Source: Photobacterium sp. DA100
Lineage (GTDB): Bacteria > Pseudomonadota > Gammaproteobacteria > Enterobacterales > Vibrionaceae
Reading direction: 5' to 3'
DNA length: 64,000 nucleotides
Assembly (NCBI RefSeq): GCF_029223585.1
Contig: NZ_CP119423.1
Span: forward strand, 3,224,001 to 3,288,000
The position numbers were made by a program, and so were the translations under genes. Of this stretch, positions 31,504-40,320 are shown one piece after another. Position 1 is the first letter of the stretch. Every line of letters starts with the position of its first letter. A model generated the notes under the pieces. It saw only the letters and a program-made list of their open reading frames with translations, ran no database searches and had not been told where the DNA came from.

Positions 31504-32649
31504 ATGACTACCCAAGCCTCTACTGCTGAACAGCCAATGAACAGCTCTATGCGCTGGGTCCGCTGGGCTAACCTGGCGTTCATGCTTTACGTTCTACTTG
31601 TTGCTGTCTCTGTCGTGAGCAGCGGCTTCAAACTATCTGTTGGTGAACAAGCTAAAACGCTGTTTGAGTTTGCCTCGCATCCGATTGCTGGCTTGATGAT
31701 CGGCTTGGTAGCAACATCGCTTATCCAGTCGTCAAGTACGGTAACCTCTATCATTGTCGGCCTAGTGGCAGGCGGCCTGCCGGTTGAGACGGCGATCCCG
31801 ATGGTCATGGGTGCCAATATGGGTACAACTCTGACCAATACTCTCGTTAGCCTGGGCCATGCCCGCTGTAAAGACGAATTCCGCCGTGCTTTCGCCAGTG
31901 CCACGATTCATGATTTCTTTAACCTGCTAGCTGTTGCAATCTTCCTTCCGCTGGAAATGATGTTCGGCCTGCTGGACAAAATCTCCACCTGGCTGGTATC
32001 GCCAATGATGGGCACAGCTAACATGGACATGGGTGGCATGAACTTCATGAAAGTACTGACAGGCCCGGGCGTAAGCCTGATCAAAGGCCCACTGGCTGGC
32101 TTCGGCACCATGGGTGGCGTGTTCATGATCTTGATTGGTATCGGCCTGATTTTTGTCTCTATCACTGCAATGGGCAAGCTAATGCGTAGCCTGATGGTAG
32201 GACGTGCCCGTGAAATCCTGAAAAGCGCGATTGGCCGCGGTCCAATCCACGGTATCGCTTCAGGTACAGTCGTCACAGTTCTGGTTCAGTCATCTTCGAC
32301 AACAACGAGCCTGATGGTACCGCTGGTTGGTACCGGTGTGCTGAAAGTACGCGATGTTTACCCGTTCACGCTAGGCGCTAACATCGGTACCTGTATCACG
32401 GCTCTACTGGCTGCAACCGCTGTATCGGGCGAGTACGCAGTGTTTGCTCTACAAATCGCACTGGTACACCTTGCGTTCAACCTGCTGGCAACAATCCTAA
32501 TCTACGGTGTACCGTTCCTGCGTGAACTGCCACTGAAAGGAGCCTTCTACCTAGGTGAGATCGGTACCAAGAGCAAAGCCGCAGTGGCTGGTTACATCGC
32601 CCTGGTATTCGTGCTGATCCCTGGCTCAATCCTAGCGCTGACCGCATAA
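31504..32649 (+). CDS. nptA: Na+/phosphate cotransporter, NptA type
   Basis: This sodium-dependent phosphate symporter belongs to the SLC34/PF02690 family, known from V. cholerae NptA. The 381-residue membrane protein has the internal duplication with the two signature repeats LIQSSSTVTSI and LVQSSSTTTSL, and GANMGTTLTN matched by GANIGTCITA. The start at 31504 has GGAG 8 nt upstream; the ATG at 31498 is too close to it. The neighbours hlyU, nhaR and nhaA match the V. cholerae order. Confidence 0.95.
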   Translation: MTTQASTAEQPMNSSMRWVRWANLAFMLYVLLVAVSVVSSGFKLSVGEQAKTLFEFASHPIAGLMIGLVATSLIQSSSTVTSIIVGLVAGGLPVETAIPMVMGANMGTTLTNTLVSLGHARCKDEFRRAFASATIHDFFNLLAVAIFLPLEMMFGLLDKISTWLVSPMMGTANMDMGGMNFMKVLTGPGVSLIKGPLAGFGTMGGVFMILIGIGLIFVSITAMGKLMRSLMVGRAREILKSAIGRGPIHGIASGTVVTVLVQSSSTTTSLMVPLVGTGVLKVRDVYPFTLGANIGTCITALLAATAVSGEYAVFALQIALVHLAFNLLATILIYGVPFLRELPLKGAFYLGEIGTKSKAAVAGYIALVFVLIPGSILALTA

Positions 32650-32673
32650 GCCACAAGCCGAAACACTGAACAA

Positions 32674-32698
32674 AACCCCGCTCCGGCGGGGTTTTTTG
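32674..32698 (+). terminator. Terminator of nptA
   Basis: AACCCCGC-TCCG-GCGGGGTTTTTT, 25 bp after the nptA stop. Confidence 0.9.
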
Positions 32699-32712
32699 TT
32701 GGTTGAAAAAGC

Positions 32713-32912
32713 GGTGCTGTGGTGCTGTGGTGCTGTGGTGCTGTGGTGCTGTGGTGCTGTGGTGCTGTGGTGCTGTGGTGCTGTGGTGCTGTGGTGCTGT
32801 GGTGCTGTGGTGCTGTGGTGCTGTGGTGCTGTGGTGCTGTGGTGCTGTGGTGCTGTGGTGCTGTGGTGCTGTGGTGCTGTGGTGCTGTGGTGCTGTGGTG
32901 CTGTGGTGCTGT
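32713..32912. repeat. Perfect tandem array of 25 copies of an octamer
   Basis: GGTGCTGT is repeated 25 times without a single change over exactly 200 bp, starting 15 bp after the nptA terminator. All six frames are open, because 8 and 3 share no factor and none of the phases contains a stop, so long ORFs over it are artefacts. The + strand contains only G, T and C, giving extreme strand asymmetry. The rest of this 485-bp gap holds only the nptA and thyA terminators. Confidence 0.97.
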
Positions 32913-33057
32913 GCAGGCTTGATCTGAAGGCTACTTTAGTCAAGCAATCTATCTTCATTTTTGCTCGTCAAACGCCCTCCTAATTCGAATAATCTAGGCG
33001 CAAATCCATAGAGCCATCGAACCACAGTACCGCTACTCTTTACCGCTCTTAACCCAT

Positions 33058-33090
33058 AAAAAAGCCCCTAAAAGAGGCTTTTAGGGGCAA
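33058..33090 (-). terminator. Terminator after thyA
   Basis: GCCCCTAAAAG-CCTC-TTTTAGGGGC with a T run on the minus strand, about 45 bp after the thyA stop. Confidence 0.85.
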
Positions 33091-33134
33091 AAATATGTTT
33101 CTGCGGCAATATTTTGTTACCCGCAGCAAGGTTT

Positions 33135-33986
33135 CTATACAGAAAAAGGGTACTTGATTGGGTCGTGGTGCTGATAGCCCACGACCTCGAAGTCGTCCAT
33201 GGTGACCCAGGTTTCCAGATCTTCCAGCGATTTGATCTCAGGGTTGATCTTCAGCTGCGGCGACGGGAACGGCTCGCGCTTTAGCTGGACATCACGCATT
33301 AACTCAAGCTGATCTTCGTAAATATGGGCATTGACGATCTTGTGATAGGCCTGACCCGGCTTGTGCCCGGTGATCTGGGCCACCAATGCCAGTAGAGCAA
33401 AGACCTGGATCTGGTTGAAGTTCAGTCCCAGTGGCACGTCACAAGAGCGCTGGTAACTCGTTAGGTGCAGGGTATCGCCAACCAGCGAGAAGGTGTGGGT
33501 ATGCATGCACGGACGTAGACAACCCATATCGAACTCACCTGGGTTGTAAAAAGTCAGGATCTCACCGCGGTCGTCAATACCCTGGCTCAGGTTATCGATG
33601 ATCTTGCGCAGCTGGTCTATGGTGCTGCCATCGGGCTTTTGCCAGCTACGACCCTGTACCCCATAAACGCGGCCCATATCATCCTCGCCCTTACGGTGCG
33701 GGTTGGCCAGCCAAGCGGCATTGTCATTGGCGTTCATGTCCCAGGTCTTGGTGCCCAGGGCTCGGAAGTCAGCCGCATTGTCGTAGCCACGGATATAGCC
33801 CAGCATTTCGGCAATCGCCGCTTTCCAAAAGCTCTTGCGGGTGGTGATCAGCGGAAACTGGTTGTTGGCTACATCGTAGCTCAAGTCGGCATTGATCACT
33901 GTCAGGCAACGTTTGCCTGTTCGCTTGTTCTCAACCCACACTCCTTCGTCCACAATGCGCTGACAAAGCGCGAGATACTGTTTCAT
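33135..33986 (-). CDS. thyA: Thymidylate synthase ThyA
   Basis: ThyA methylates dUMP to dTMP using methylene-tetrahydrofolate. The 283-residue product has the catalytic Cys in [14 protein letters not shown] and the substrate loop [14 protein letters not shown]. It is about 20 residues longer than E. coli ThyA, in the size class of other Vibrio enzymes as I recall. It follows lgt on the same strand, as in E. coli lgt-thyA, but a terminator lies between. Confidence 0.95.
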   Translation of the reverse strand: MKQYLALCQRIVDEGVWVENKRTGKRCLTVINADLSYDVANNQFPLITTRKSFWKAAIAEMLGYIRGYDNAADFRALGTKTWDMNANDNAAWLANPHRKGEDDMGRVYGVQGRSWQKPDGSTIDQLRKIIDNLSQGIDDRGEILTFYNPGEFDMGCLRPCMHTHTFSLVGDTLHLTSYQRSCDVPLGLNFNQIQVFALLALVAQITGHKPGQAYHKIVNAHIYEDQLELMRDVQLKREPFPSPQLKINPEIKSLEDLETWVTMDDFEVVGYQHHDPIKYPFSV

Positions 33987-34048
33987 GGTTCCGCTGGCCC
34001 TAATTCAAAAATAAAGTGGGCCAATTCTACACGAATTATTGGTCTGGT

Positions 34049-34078
34049 TTAAAAAAAAGGGCAGCCCCAAGGCTGCCC
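34049..34078 (-). terminator. Terminator between lgt and thyA
   Basis: CAGGGCAGCC-TTGG-GGCTGCCC followed by eight T on the minus strand. Confidence 0.88.
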
Positions 34079-34096
34079 TGTCATCATCTGGAGAAA

Positions 34097-34903
34097 TTAG
34101 GCCATCTTACCTTTCGGCTGGCACTTGTAGGCCCACAACATCATCAGGGCACCACCAATGACCATTGGCAACGACAGGATCTGCCCCATGCTGATCCACC
34201 CGGCAAACAGGCCAAGGTGCGCATCCGGCTCGCGGAAGTACTCGGCAATGAAGCGGAACACCCCGTAGCCAAACAAGAACAGCCCTGATACCGCCCCAGC
34301 CGGGCGCGGCTTGCGAATGAAGACATTAAGAATAATCAGCAGTAAGAAGCCTTCCATGAAGAACTGATATAACTGCGAAGGATGGCGAGGCAGATCACCA
34401 CCTGTAGGGAAGATCATAGCCCAAGGCACATCGGTGACACGCCCCCAGAGCTCCCCATTGATGAAGTTGCCCAAACGCCCTACCGCCAAGCCAAAAGGCA
34501 CCAGCGGAGCAACAAAGTCGGCGACATTGAAAAAAGTACGGTTATGCTTGCGCGCATACCAGAACATCGCCGCGATAACCCCGAGCAAACCGCCGTGGAA
34601 TGACATCCCGCCCGTCCATACCTTGAACAAGTACAGCGGATTATCCAAAAACAACGGGAAATTGTAGAACAGCACGTAGCCAATACGGCCACCCAGCACC
34701 ACGCCGAGGAAGCCGGCAAACAACAAGTCACTGACTTGATCGCGAGTCCAACCGCTGCCCGGCTTGTCCGCCCGGCGATTGGCCAACCACAGCGCAAATA
34801 CAAATCCCAACAGATACATCATGCCATACCAGCGAATGGCTAGCGGCCCGATTTCAATCAACACCGGATCTATATTCGGAAACGTTAAATAACCTTGGCT
34901 CAT
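34097..34903 (-). CDS. lgt: Prolipoprotein diacylglyceryl transferase Lgt
   Basis: Lgt adds diacylglycerol from phosphatidylglycerol to the lipobox cysteine, the first lipoprotein modification. The 268-residue inner membrane protein has seven membrane segments and the Lgt signature [17 protein letters not shown] at 34903 was used; the codon before it is TTG. It lies between a TauE/SafE permease and thyA. Confidence 0.97.
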   Translation of the reverse strand: MSQGYLTFPNIDPVLIEIGPLAIRWYGMMYLLGFVFALWLANRRADKPGSGWTRDQVSDLLFAGFLGVVLGGRIGYVLFYNFPLFLDNPLYLFKVWTGGMSFHGGLLGVIAAMFWYARKHNRTFFNVADFVAPLVPFGLAVGRLGNFINGELWGRVTDVPWAMIFPTGGDLPRHPSQLYQFFMEGFLLLIILNVFIRKPRPAGAVSGLFLFGYGVFRFIAEYFREPDAHLGLFAGWISMGQILSLPMVIGGALMMLWAYKCQPKGKMA

Positions 34904-34945
34904 CAACTCTATCTCTATTCTTCACAGGCAGTGTGCCCATGATGA

Positions 34946-35767
34946 CTATCCCATAAACATTTTGATACTGACAAACAGTAAAAAAACAGCAAATATTTTC
35001 TTCAATACCGGTGTCGGCAGGTGACTTACCCACGCGGCACCAAACCGTGTTGTCTGCATCGAGACCAGGACAATCCCAAGCAACGCCGGCAAATAGACAT
35101 AACCCAAACTCATCGGTGGCAGGGTCTGCTCACCGACTCCCGCCAGTACAAACCCGGTCATTCCCGCAATCGCAATCAGCGCCCCGGAGAAAGAGGCACA
35201 CCCTATTGCCCGGCGCATTTCAACGCCATGCCAATTGAGAAACGGCACAGTCAGCGAACCGCCGCCTATTCCGGCCAGGCTCGACACCACACCGATCACC
35301 CCGCCCGAGCAGAAGGTTCCCATGCCTCGGGGCAAATCACGCTGGCTGCTAAACCGCATCGACAACAGCATTTGGGTTGCCAGCAATAACACAATAATGG
35401 CAAAGATTTTCGGTAGCAGCGAGCTTGGCACCAATTCGGCAACAAAACTGCCGCCCAGTCCCCCCAATACCACTCCCGGCGCCAAACCACGGACAATAGC
35501 CAAATCGACATTACCGAGCCGAAAATGGTTGCGCGCCGACGAGCCCGATGTCAGCACGATGCTGGCAAGGGAGGTGCCCAAGGCAATATGCATTACCAAG
35601 TTAGCTTCGACCCCGGCTTGCGGCAACAGCCAGACCAGCGCCGGTACCACCAGCAACCCGCCCCCGATCCCGAGCAGGCCGGCTAAAATGCCGACAATGG
35701 CACCCAACACCAAACAGCAGGCAAACACCCACAGTTCATTGCCATACAAAACCAACATGTCGGCCAT
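34946..35767 (-). CDS. TauE/SafE (TSUP) family membrane permease
   Basis: TSUP proteins move small sulfur-containing or carboxylate anions; the substrate cannot be told from sequence. The 273-residue product has about eight membrane segments in two halves, each with the family glycine motif: LLGIGGGLLVVPAL and LAGIGGGSLTVPFL. ATG at 35767 is used, and a GTG three codons earlier is equally possible because neither has a clear ribosome site. It lies between ptsP and lgt on the same strand. Confidence 0.9.
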   Translation of the reverse strand: MADMLVLYGNELWVFACCLVLGAIVGILAGLLGIGGGLLVVPALVWLLPQAGVEANLVMHIALGTSLASIVLTSGSSARNHFRLGNVDLAIVRGLAPGVVLGGLGGSFVAELVPSSLLPKIFAIIVLLLATQMLLSMRFSSQRDLPRGMGTFCSGGVIGVVSSLAGIGGGSLTVPFLNWHGVEMRRAIGCASFSGALIAIAGMTGFVLAGVGEQTLPPMSLGYVYLPALLGIVLVSMQTTRFGAAWVSHLPTPVLKKIFAVFLLFVSIKMFMG

Positions 35768-35799
35768 ACTACTCACACCAACTAGCTAAAACAACGAGA

Positions 35800-38055
35800 C
35801 TACTTACCGGCACGAATAAATCCGCCCAAGCCGTGGCCGTCAACAAACTCGATCGTATTACGCCTGACCTCATCAGCATAGGTGGCCGACAGTGCGTAAT
35901 CGGCCAAGTGCTTCATGTCATCGACCGAAACGTGGCGCAGCATGTATTTTATTTTCGCAACATTGCGGGTATTCATACTGAGCGACCGATACCCCATGCC
36001 CACCAGAAGCAAGGCGCCAATCGGATCACCGGCCAGCTCACCACACACACTGACAGGGAGCTGCAGCTGCCGACTGACATCAATAATATGCTTGAGCGCA
36101 TGGATCACCGACGGGTGCAGCGCATCATAGACACCGGCAACCCGTGAATTGTTCCGGTCAACGGCCAACAAATACTGGGTCAGGTCGTTGCTACCGACAG
36201 AAATATAATCCACCCGCCCTTTCAGCACCGGTAATTGGTAGAGAATGGAAGGGACTTCAATCATGATTCCGATCCGGGGCCGACGTAAAACAAACCCCTG
36301 CTCGGCTGCTGTTTTCGCGACCTCGGTATAGGCCCGTTCAATCAGTACCAGCGACTCGTCCAGCTCGGCAATGCCGGAAATCATTGGCAGCAAGATATCC
36401 ATGTTGTCATGGCCGATACTGGCTTTAAGCATCGCCCGCACCTGAATCAAGAAGATCTCGGGATGATCCAGGGTAAAACGGATGCCTCGCCAGCCCAGGA
36501 ACGGGTTATCCTCTTCAATCGCTAGGTAAGGCAGCGGTTTATCACCTCCGATATCCAAGGTGCGCATAACCACTGGTTTGCCGCCATAGGTTTCTAGGAT
36601 CGACTGATATTGCTGTGTCTGCTCTTCTTCCGACGGGAAACTGCGCTGCAGCAGGAACGGCACCTCGGTACGGTACAAGCCAACGCCATCGACACCGCGG
36701 TTTACGGCAATACTGGTATCGGCACTGAGGCCAGCATTGAGAAAGATGTGGATCCGCTCACCATCGAGTGTCGCCGCCGGTTTGTCCAATCCGGTTTCAA
36801 CGACTGCCGCCAGCTCCTGCTCTTCTTTCTGTAAACGCCGATATTCAGCCAGCACATGACGGTTCGGGTTGACCAGCAAGTCGCCACGGTAACCGTCGAC
36901 AATGACCAGGCTGTTATGAATTTTCTCCGGCACAAAATCGATCCCCATCACCGCGGGGATCCCCAGCGCTCTGGAAAGAATCGCGGCATGAGAGTTGGCC
37001 GCCCCTTCCTGGGAAACGACGGCAGCCAGCTTATCGCGCGGCACGCTGGCCAGCATGGCTGCGGTCAGCTCACGGGTCAGCAATACAACCGGCTCCTCCC
37101 AAGAGAGTTCGGAAGCCTCCTCATTGGCCAAAAAGAACAGCAACCGCTGGCCCAGCTCACGGATATCCTGCGCCCGCTCCTTGAGGTAGGCATCTTCCAT
37201 ATTGGCGAAACGGGCAGAATAAGTTTCCACCACTTGGCGGATCGCCCACTCGGCCAAATCACCGCCAGCAATTTTATGGAACAGATCCTTGCGCAGCATG
37301 GGGTCATTGAGCAGGTGGCTGAACAGGTCGAATATGGCCAGCGTTTCCTTGTGCAGTTCACTGTCGAAGCGCTTACGCAGGCGGCGAAACTCGGCGCTCG
37401 CCATCTCGATGGCGATACTCAACCGCTCTTGTTCCGCTTCGCGATCCAGGCAGGAGGCGGGGACTACGTGTTCCAGCCGGGGCTGATTGTCGTCCCACCA
37501 GGCACGAGCAACCGCTACCCCGGAGGAGGCCGCAGAGCCTACCAAATGCAGGCCGTTATGCTGATCCGGCCACATCCCCTGCGCCTTGGCGTGGGCAAGC
37601 AACACGGCCAGCTGGGCGGCCAGCGTCACCATGAAGGACTCTTCACTCTCGTCGAACTCACGCTGTTCACGCTGCTGGATAACCAGTACACCCAGAACTT
37701 GGCGCTGATGAATAATCGGCGTACCGAAAAAGGAGCTGAAAGACTCTTCCCCGATCCCAGGGAGATGTTTGAAATGAGGGTGATGCCGGGCATCGGCTAC
37801 ATTAATCGGTTCAGCCCGGTCGGCAACCAGACCAACCAACCCTTGGCCAAAAGGCAAGCCAACATGACGATGGGGCTTTCTCAGCCCCTTGGTCGCCATC
37901 AAGGTAAAACGCTGGCGCTGCTCATCCGCAATATAGACCGAACAACACTCGGTCTTCATTGCCTTGCAGGTGCTGATCACCAGTTGTTCGAGGGCATCAA
38001 GCAGACTCGGGGCTGCCGCCACCTTCTCAACAATTTCTCTTAGTTGCGTCAGCAT
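35800..38055 (-). CDS. ptsP: PEP-protein phosphotransferase PtsP (enzyme I-Ntr)
   Basis: PtsP starts the nitrogen-related phosphotransferase chain by passing phosphate from PEP to NPr. The 751-residue product has an N-terminal GAF domain (residues about 15-155). The enzyme I module has the phosphohistidine site GAANSHAAILSRALGIPAVMG split at its His, and the PEP-binding barrel has GVGLYRTEVPF and SVGSNDLTQY. It follows rppH by 27 bp, the same order as E. coli rppH-ptsP. Confidence 0.97.
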   Translation of the reverse strand: MLTQLREIVEKVAAAPSLLDALEQLVISTCKAMKTECCSVYIADEQRQRFTLMATKGLRKPHRHVGLPFGQGLVGLVADRAEPINVADARHHPHFKHLPGIGEESFSSFFGTPIIHQRQVLGVLVIQQREQREFDESEESFMVTLAAQLAVLLAHAKAQGMWPDQHNGLHLVGSAASSGVAVARAWWDDNQPRLEHVVPASCLDREAEQERLSIAIEMASAEFRRLRKRFDSELHKETLAIFDLFSHLLNDPMLRKDLFHKIAGGDLAEWAIRQVVETYSARFANMEDAYLKERAQDIRELGQRLLFFLANEEASELSWEEPVVLLTRELTAAMLASVPRDKLAAVVSQEGAANSHAAILSRALGIPAVMGIDFVPEKIHNSLVIVDGYRGDLLVNPNRHVLAEYRRLQKEEQELAAVVETGLDKPAATLDGERIHIFLNAGLSADTSIAVNRGVDGVGLYRTEVPFLLQRSFPSEEEQTQQYQSILETYGGKPVVMRTLDIGGDKPLPYLAIEEDNPFLGWRGIRFTLDHPEIFLIQVRAMLKASIGHDNMDILLPMISGIAELDESLVLIERAYTEVAKTAAEQGFVLRRPRIGIMIEVPSILYQLPVLKGRVDYISVGSNDLTQYLLAVDRNNSRVAGVYDALHPSVIHALKHIIDVSRQLQLPVSVCGELAGDPIGALLLVGMGYRSLSMNTRNVAKIKYMLRHVSVDDMKHLADYALSATYADEVRRNTIEFVDGHGLGGFIRAGK

Positions 38056-38082
38056 AATCCGCCCCGCTCCCTACCAACTGAC

Positions 38083-38601
38083 TTAGCCGCGCTTGACTCG
38101 GCGCTTTTTTCGCTCTTTGCGCTCTTTAAAAGGCATGGCTATGGCAGCAAATTCTTTTAATGCTCTGCGATATACATCTCGCTTGAAAGACACAACCTGC
38201 CGCACGGGATACCAATAGCTGACCCAGCGCCAACCATCGAACTCCGGCGTACTGCCACGTTGCATATTCACCTTAGACTCATCGCATTCTAGACTGAGCA
38301 GAAACCACTTCTGCTTTTGCCCGATACAAACCGGCTTGGAATCCCAGCGAACCAGCCGCTTGGGTAATTTGTAACGCAGCCAATGGCGGCTAGACGCCAC
38401 AATCCGTACATCCTTCTTGGTTAGCCCTACTTCCTCGTATAATTCCCGATACATGGCTTGCTCAGGGGTCTCCCCCTCATCAATCCCACCTTGCGGAAAC
38501 TGCCAGGAATGTTGTCCATATCGTCGAGCCCAGAATACTTGGCCATGGCTATTACAGATCACAATACCCACATTTGGGCGGTACCCATCGCCATCAATCA
38601 C
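38083..38601 (-). CDS. rppH: RNA pyrophosphohydrolase RppH
   Basis: RppH removes pyrophosphate from mRNA 5' ends and triggers RNase E decay. The 172-residue product has the complete Nudix box at residues 38-60 ([20 protein letters not shown] continuing VGL). The start is GTG at 38601, which gives the family N-terminus [12 protein letters not shown]. It heads the rppH-ptsP run. Confidence 0.97.
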   Translation of the reverse strand: MIDGDGYRPNVGIVICNSHGQVFWARRYGQHSWQFPQGGIDEGETPEQAMYRELYEEVGLTKKDVRIVASSRHWLRYKLPKRLVRWDSKPVCIGQKQKWFLLSLECDESKVNMQRGSTPEFDGWRWVSYWYPVRQVVSFKRDVYRRALKEFAAIAMPFKERKERKKRRVKRG

Positions 38602-38709
38602 TGGACGACCTCAATTAAATCTCTATTAATAGTGATTTTTTCACAGACAACCCTATGGGTAAACAAACATTGTTATTTATCCGTCTATTTTCCTAGCTGA
38701 GCCACACAA

Positions 38710-38792
38710 TCTGGATAACTTTTCGCTGCCGGATACTTTATAAACATCACAATGAGACATAGCCCACATTTATACACGTTTTCTGTGGATAG
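38710..38792. promoter_or_regulatory. DnaA-box cluster, DARS2-like candidate
   Basis: Three near-consensus DnaA boxes: TTATCCAGA (minus, 38710-38718), TTATACACG (plus, 38770-38778) and CTATCCACA (minus, 38784-38792). The last two face each other with 5 bp between. Two perfect TTATCCACA boxes lie further right, at 38991-38999 (plus) and 39109-39117 (minus). From memory, E. coli DARS2, which regenerates ATP-DnaA, lies in an intergenic region beside mutH, so position and composition fit. IHF and Fis sites were not identified with confidence. Confidence 0.6.
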
Positions 38793-39059
38793 AATTGTGA
38801 AGAAGCCGTCAATCCAGTGGGTTACTTTGCCAGCGGGAGCTACAAGCAAACAAGAAGACACTGCATAAACACCAAACAAAAACCTTACTAAACATAGACT
38901 AAAGAATAAAAAGTGAATTTTACCGCCACTTTATGACTAGATCATTACTGTCACACTTTTAGATCGGTTAAAGATCAACCACCCATCATTTTATCCACAT
39001 CAAAAAGCATCAACCACTCAAAAAACCACCAGCCAACTGGTTAAATTACCAACCAACCC

Positions 39060-39087
39060 CTGTATAAATGCACAGACAAGGTATAAT
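39060..39087 (+). promoter_or_regulatory. LexA-like SOS box and -10 upstream of mutH
   Basis: CTGTATAAATGCACAG at 39060-39075 fits CTGT-N8-ACAG, with 5 of 8 inner bases matching the alternating AT core. TATAAT follows at 39082-39087. The box covers the -35 position, and no good -35 hexamer is seen. Confidence 0.5.
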
Positions 39088-39181
39088 GATGTTTTTTTCA
39101 GCGCACCCTGTGGATAACTAGATAATAGGATCCTTCATCGCGGCTATGGTAGGATCGCCTGCCACACAGAAGGTAAACACC

Positions 39182-39850
39182 ATGCAACCGACTCCGAAGA
39201 CTGAACAGGAACTTTTGATGCGTGCCAACGCACTCGCCGGGATGACCCTCGGCGAACTGGCGCAAATGGCCAATATCACGGTCCCGCCAGATCTGCGGCG
39301 TGACAAAGGCTGGGTGGGGCAGCTGCTGGAATGGCACCTAGGAGCCAGCGCCGGCAGCAAGCCGGTACCAGATTTCGCGGAGCTCGGCATCGAGCTCAAG
39401 ACCATCCCGATCGGGTACCACGGCAAGCCATTGGAGACGACCTTCGTCTGCGTGGCTCCTCTGATAGGCTTACACGGCTTGTGCTGGGAAAATAGTCATA
39501 TTCGCCATAAGCTGGCCCGGGTGCTGTGGATCCCGGTAGAGGGTGAGCGTGATATTCCCCTGGCCGAACGCCATGTCGGCTCACCGCTGCTGTGGAGTCC
39601 TTCGGCAGAAGAGGAACAACAACTCAGGCAGGACTGGGAAGAGCTGATGGATATGATCGTGCTCGGCCAAGTCGAGCAAATCACTGCCCGCCACGGCGAG
39701 GTGCTGCAACTGCGCCCGAAAGCAGCCAACAGCAAAGCGCTAACAGAAGCCTACGGTGCCAACGGCCAGCCAATAAAGACCCTACCGCGGGGCTTTTACC
39801 TCAAGACCCAGTTCACCGCCGGCTTGCTGGAAAAATACTTTATTCTGTAA
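39182..39850 (+). CDS. mutH: DNA mismatch repair endonuclease MutH
   Basis: MutH nicks the unmethylated strand at hemimethylated GATC sites after activation by MutL. The 222-residue product has the catalytic residues Asp64, Glu71 and Lys73 in [12 protein letters not shown], and the conserved segments [18 protein letters not shown] and [16 protein letters not shown]. The ATG at 39182 has AAGG at usual spacing and aligns with the family start; the upstream in-frame codons do not. Presence of MutH implies Dam-directed repair. It converges on a small gene of unknown function. Confidence 0.97.
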   Translation: MQPTPKTEQELLMRANALAGMTLGELAQMANITVPPDLRRDKGWVGQLLEWHLGASAGSKPVPDFAELGIELKTIPIGYHGKPLETTFVCVAPLIGLHGLCWENSHIRHKLARVLWIPVEGERDIPLAERHVGSPLLWSPSAEEEQQLRQDWEELMDMIVLGQVEQITARHGEVLQLRPKAANSKALTEAYGANGQPIKTLPRGFYLKTQFTAGLLEKYFIL

Positions 39851-39856
39851 AGCGCC

Positions 39857-40159
39857 TTACAAGGCGATAGTCATGTCTTCCCGGCATTGACTGAGCTGGC
39901 CGTCAGGCGAGAACTCATCATAGGGATCTATCACCCTGAGTGTCACGCTGGTGATACCAAGCGGGCGCAATAGCTCCCCCACCTGTTCAATCGACTGGAA
40001 CTTGACCATCTCTCCGCTATCGGTCTTGAGCGGTTCAAGGTGATGCTTGTACTCCACCTCAAGCAGATAGTCGGAGCATCCAGCATAGCTGGTCAAGATG
40101 CACGCCGGTATCGACCCGGTGCCCGATTTGGTCCAGTGCTTCAATTGTGACAGTTTCAT
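39857..40159 (-). CDS. Conserved small protein, possibly DUF6482
   Basis: A 100-residue cytoplasmic protein with no signal peptide or membrane segment. It has a mixed alpha/beta look and several charged stretches, with motifs SYAGCSDYLLEVEY and VTLRVIDPYDEFSP. I think it resembles a short Vibrionaceae family (DUF6482) but cannot be sure. Its stop lies 6 bp from the mutH stop in a convergent arrangement, and no hairpin separates the two. Confidence 0.75.
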   Translation of the reverse strand: MKLSQLKHWTKSGTGSIPACILTSYAGCSDYLLEVEYKHHLEPLKTDSGEMVKFQSIEQVGELLRPLGITSVTLRVIDPYDEFSPDGQLSQCREDMTIAL

Positions 40160-40247
40160 CCCCCCTCCCCAACCTTACCCTATAAAGGTTAACTATTGGC
40201 CACAAAACTAAACCCGGCAAGGTCAAGATCAAGACGATTCAATGTGT

Positions 40248-40284
40248 TGTGGGTCTTCTCACACTATAGAACTCGCGTTATAGT
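40248..40284 (+). promoter_or_regulatory. Candidate CRP site and -10 upstream of tas
   Basis: TGTGG-GTCTTC-TCACA at 40248-40263 matches the CRP consensus TGTGA-N6-TCACA in 9 of 10 positions. TATAGT lies at 40279-40284. The site would be centred near -36, so activation or repression cannot be told. Confidence 0.35.
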
Positions 40285-40320
40285 CGAAGAGCGAACATCT
40301 GATGAGTCCAAGGAGGGCTA

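Larger units (their letters stand above)
38602..39181. other. rppH-mutH divergent intergenic region
   Basis: This AT-rich 580-bp gap has no credible gene. It contains the DnaA boxes and LexA-like box annotated separately, and the mutH leader. Confidence 0.7.

Noticed and set aside
32713..32912. Array of Chi sites
   Set aside because: The unit in every rotation differs from GCTGGTGG, so it is not an E. coli-type Chi array.
32713..32912. CRISPR array
   Set aside because: The repeat is 8 bp and has no spacers.
32632..32983. Long repetitive ORFs on both strands over the octamer array (Cys-Cys-Gly-Ala-Val-Val-Leu-Trp and His-Ser-Thr-Thr-Ala-Pro-Gln-His repeats)
   Set aside because: An octamer with no stop in any phase opens all six frames; there is no consistent ribosome site, and the array lies between two terminators.
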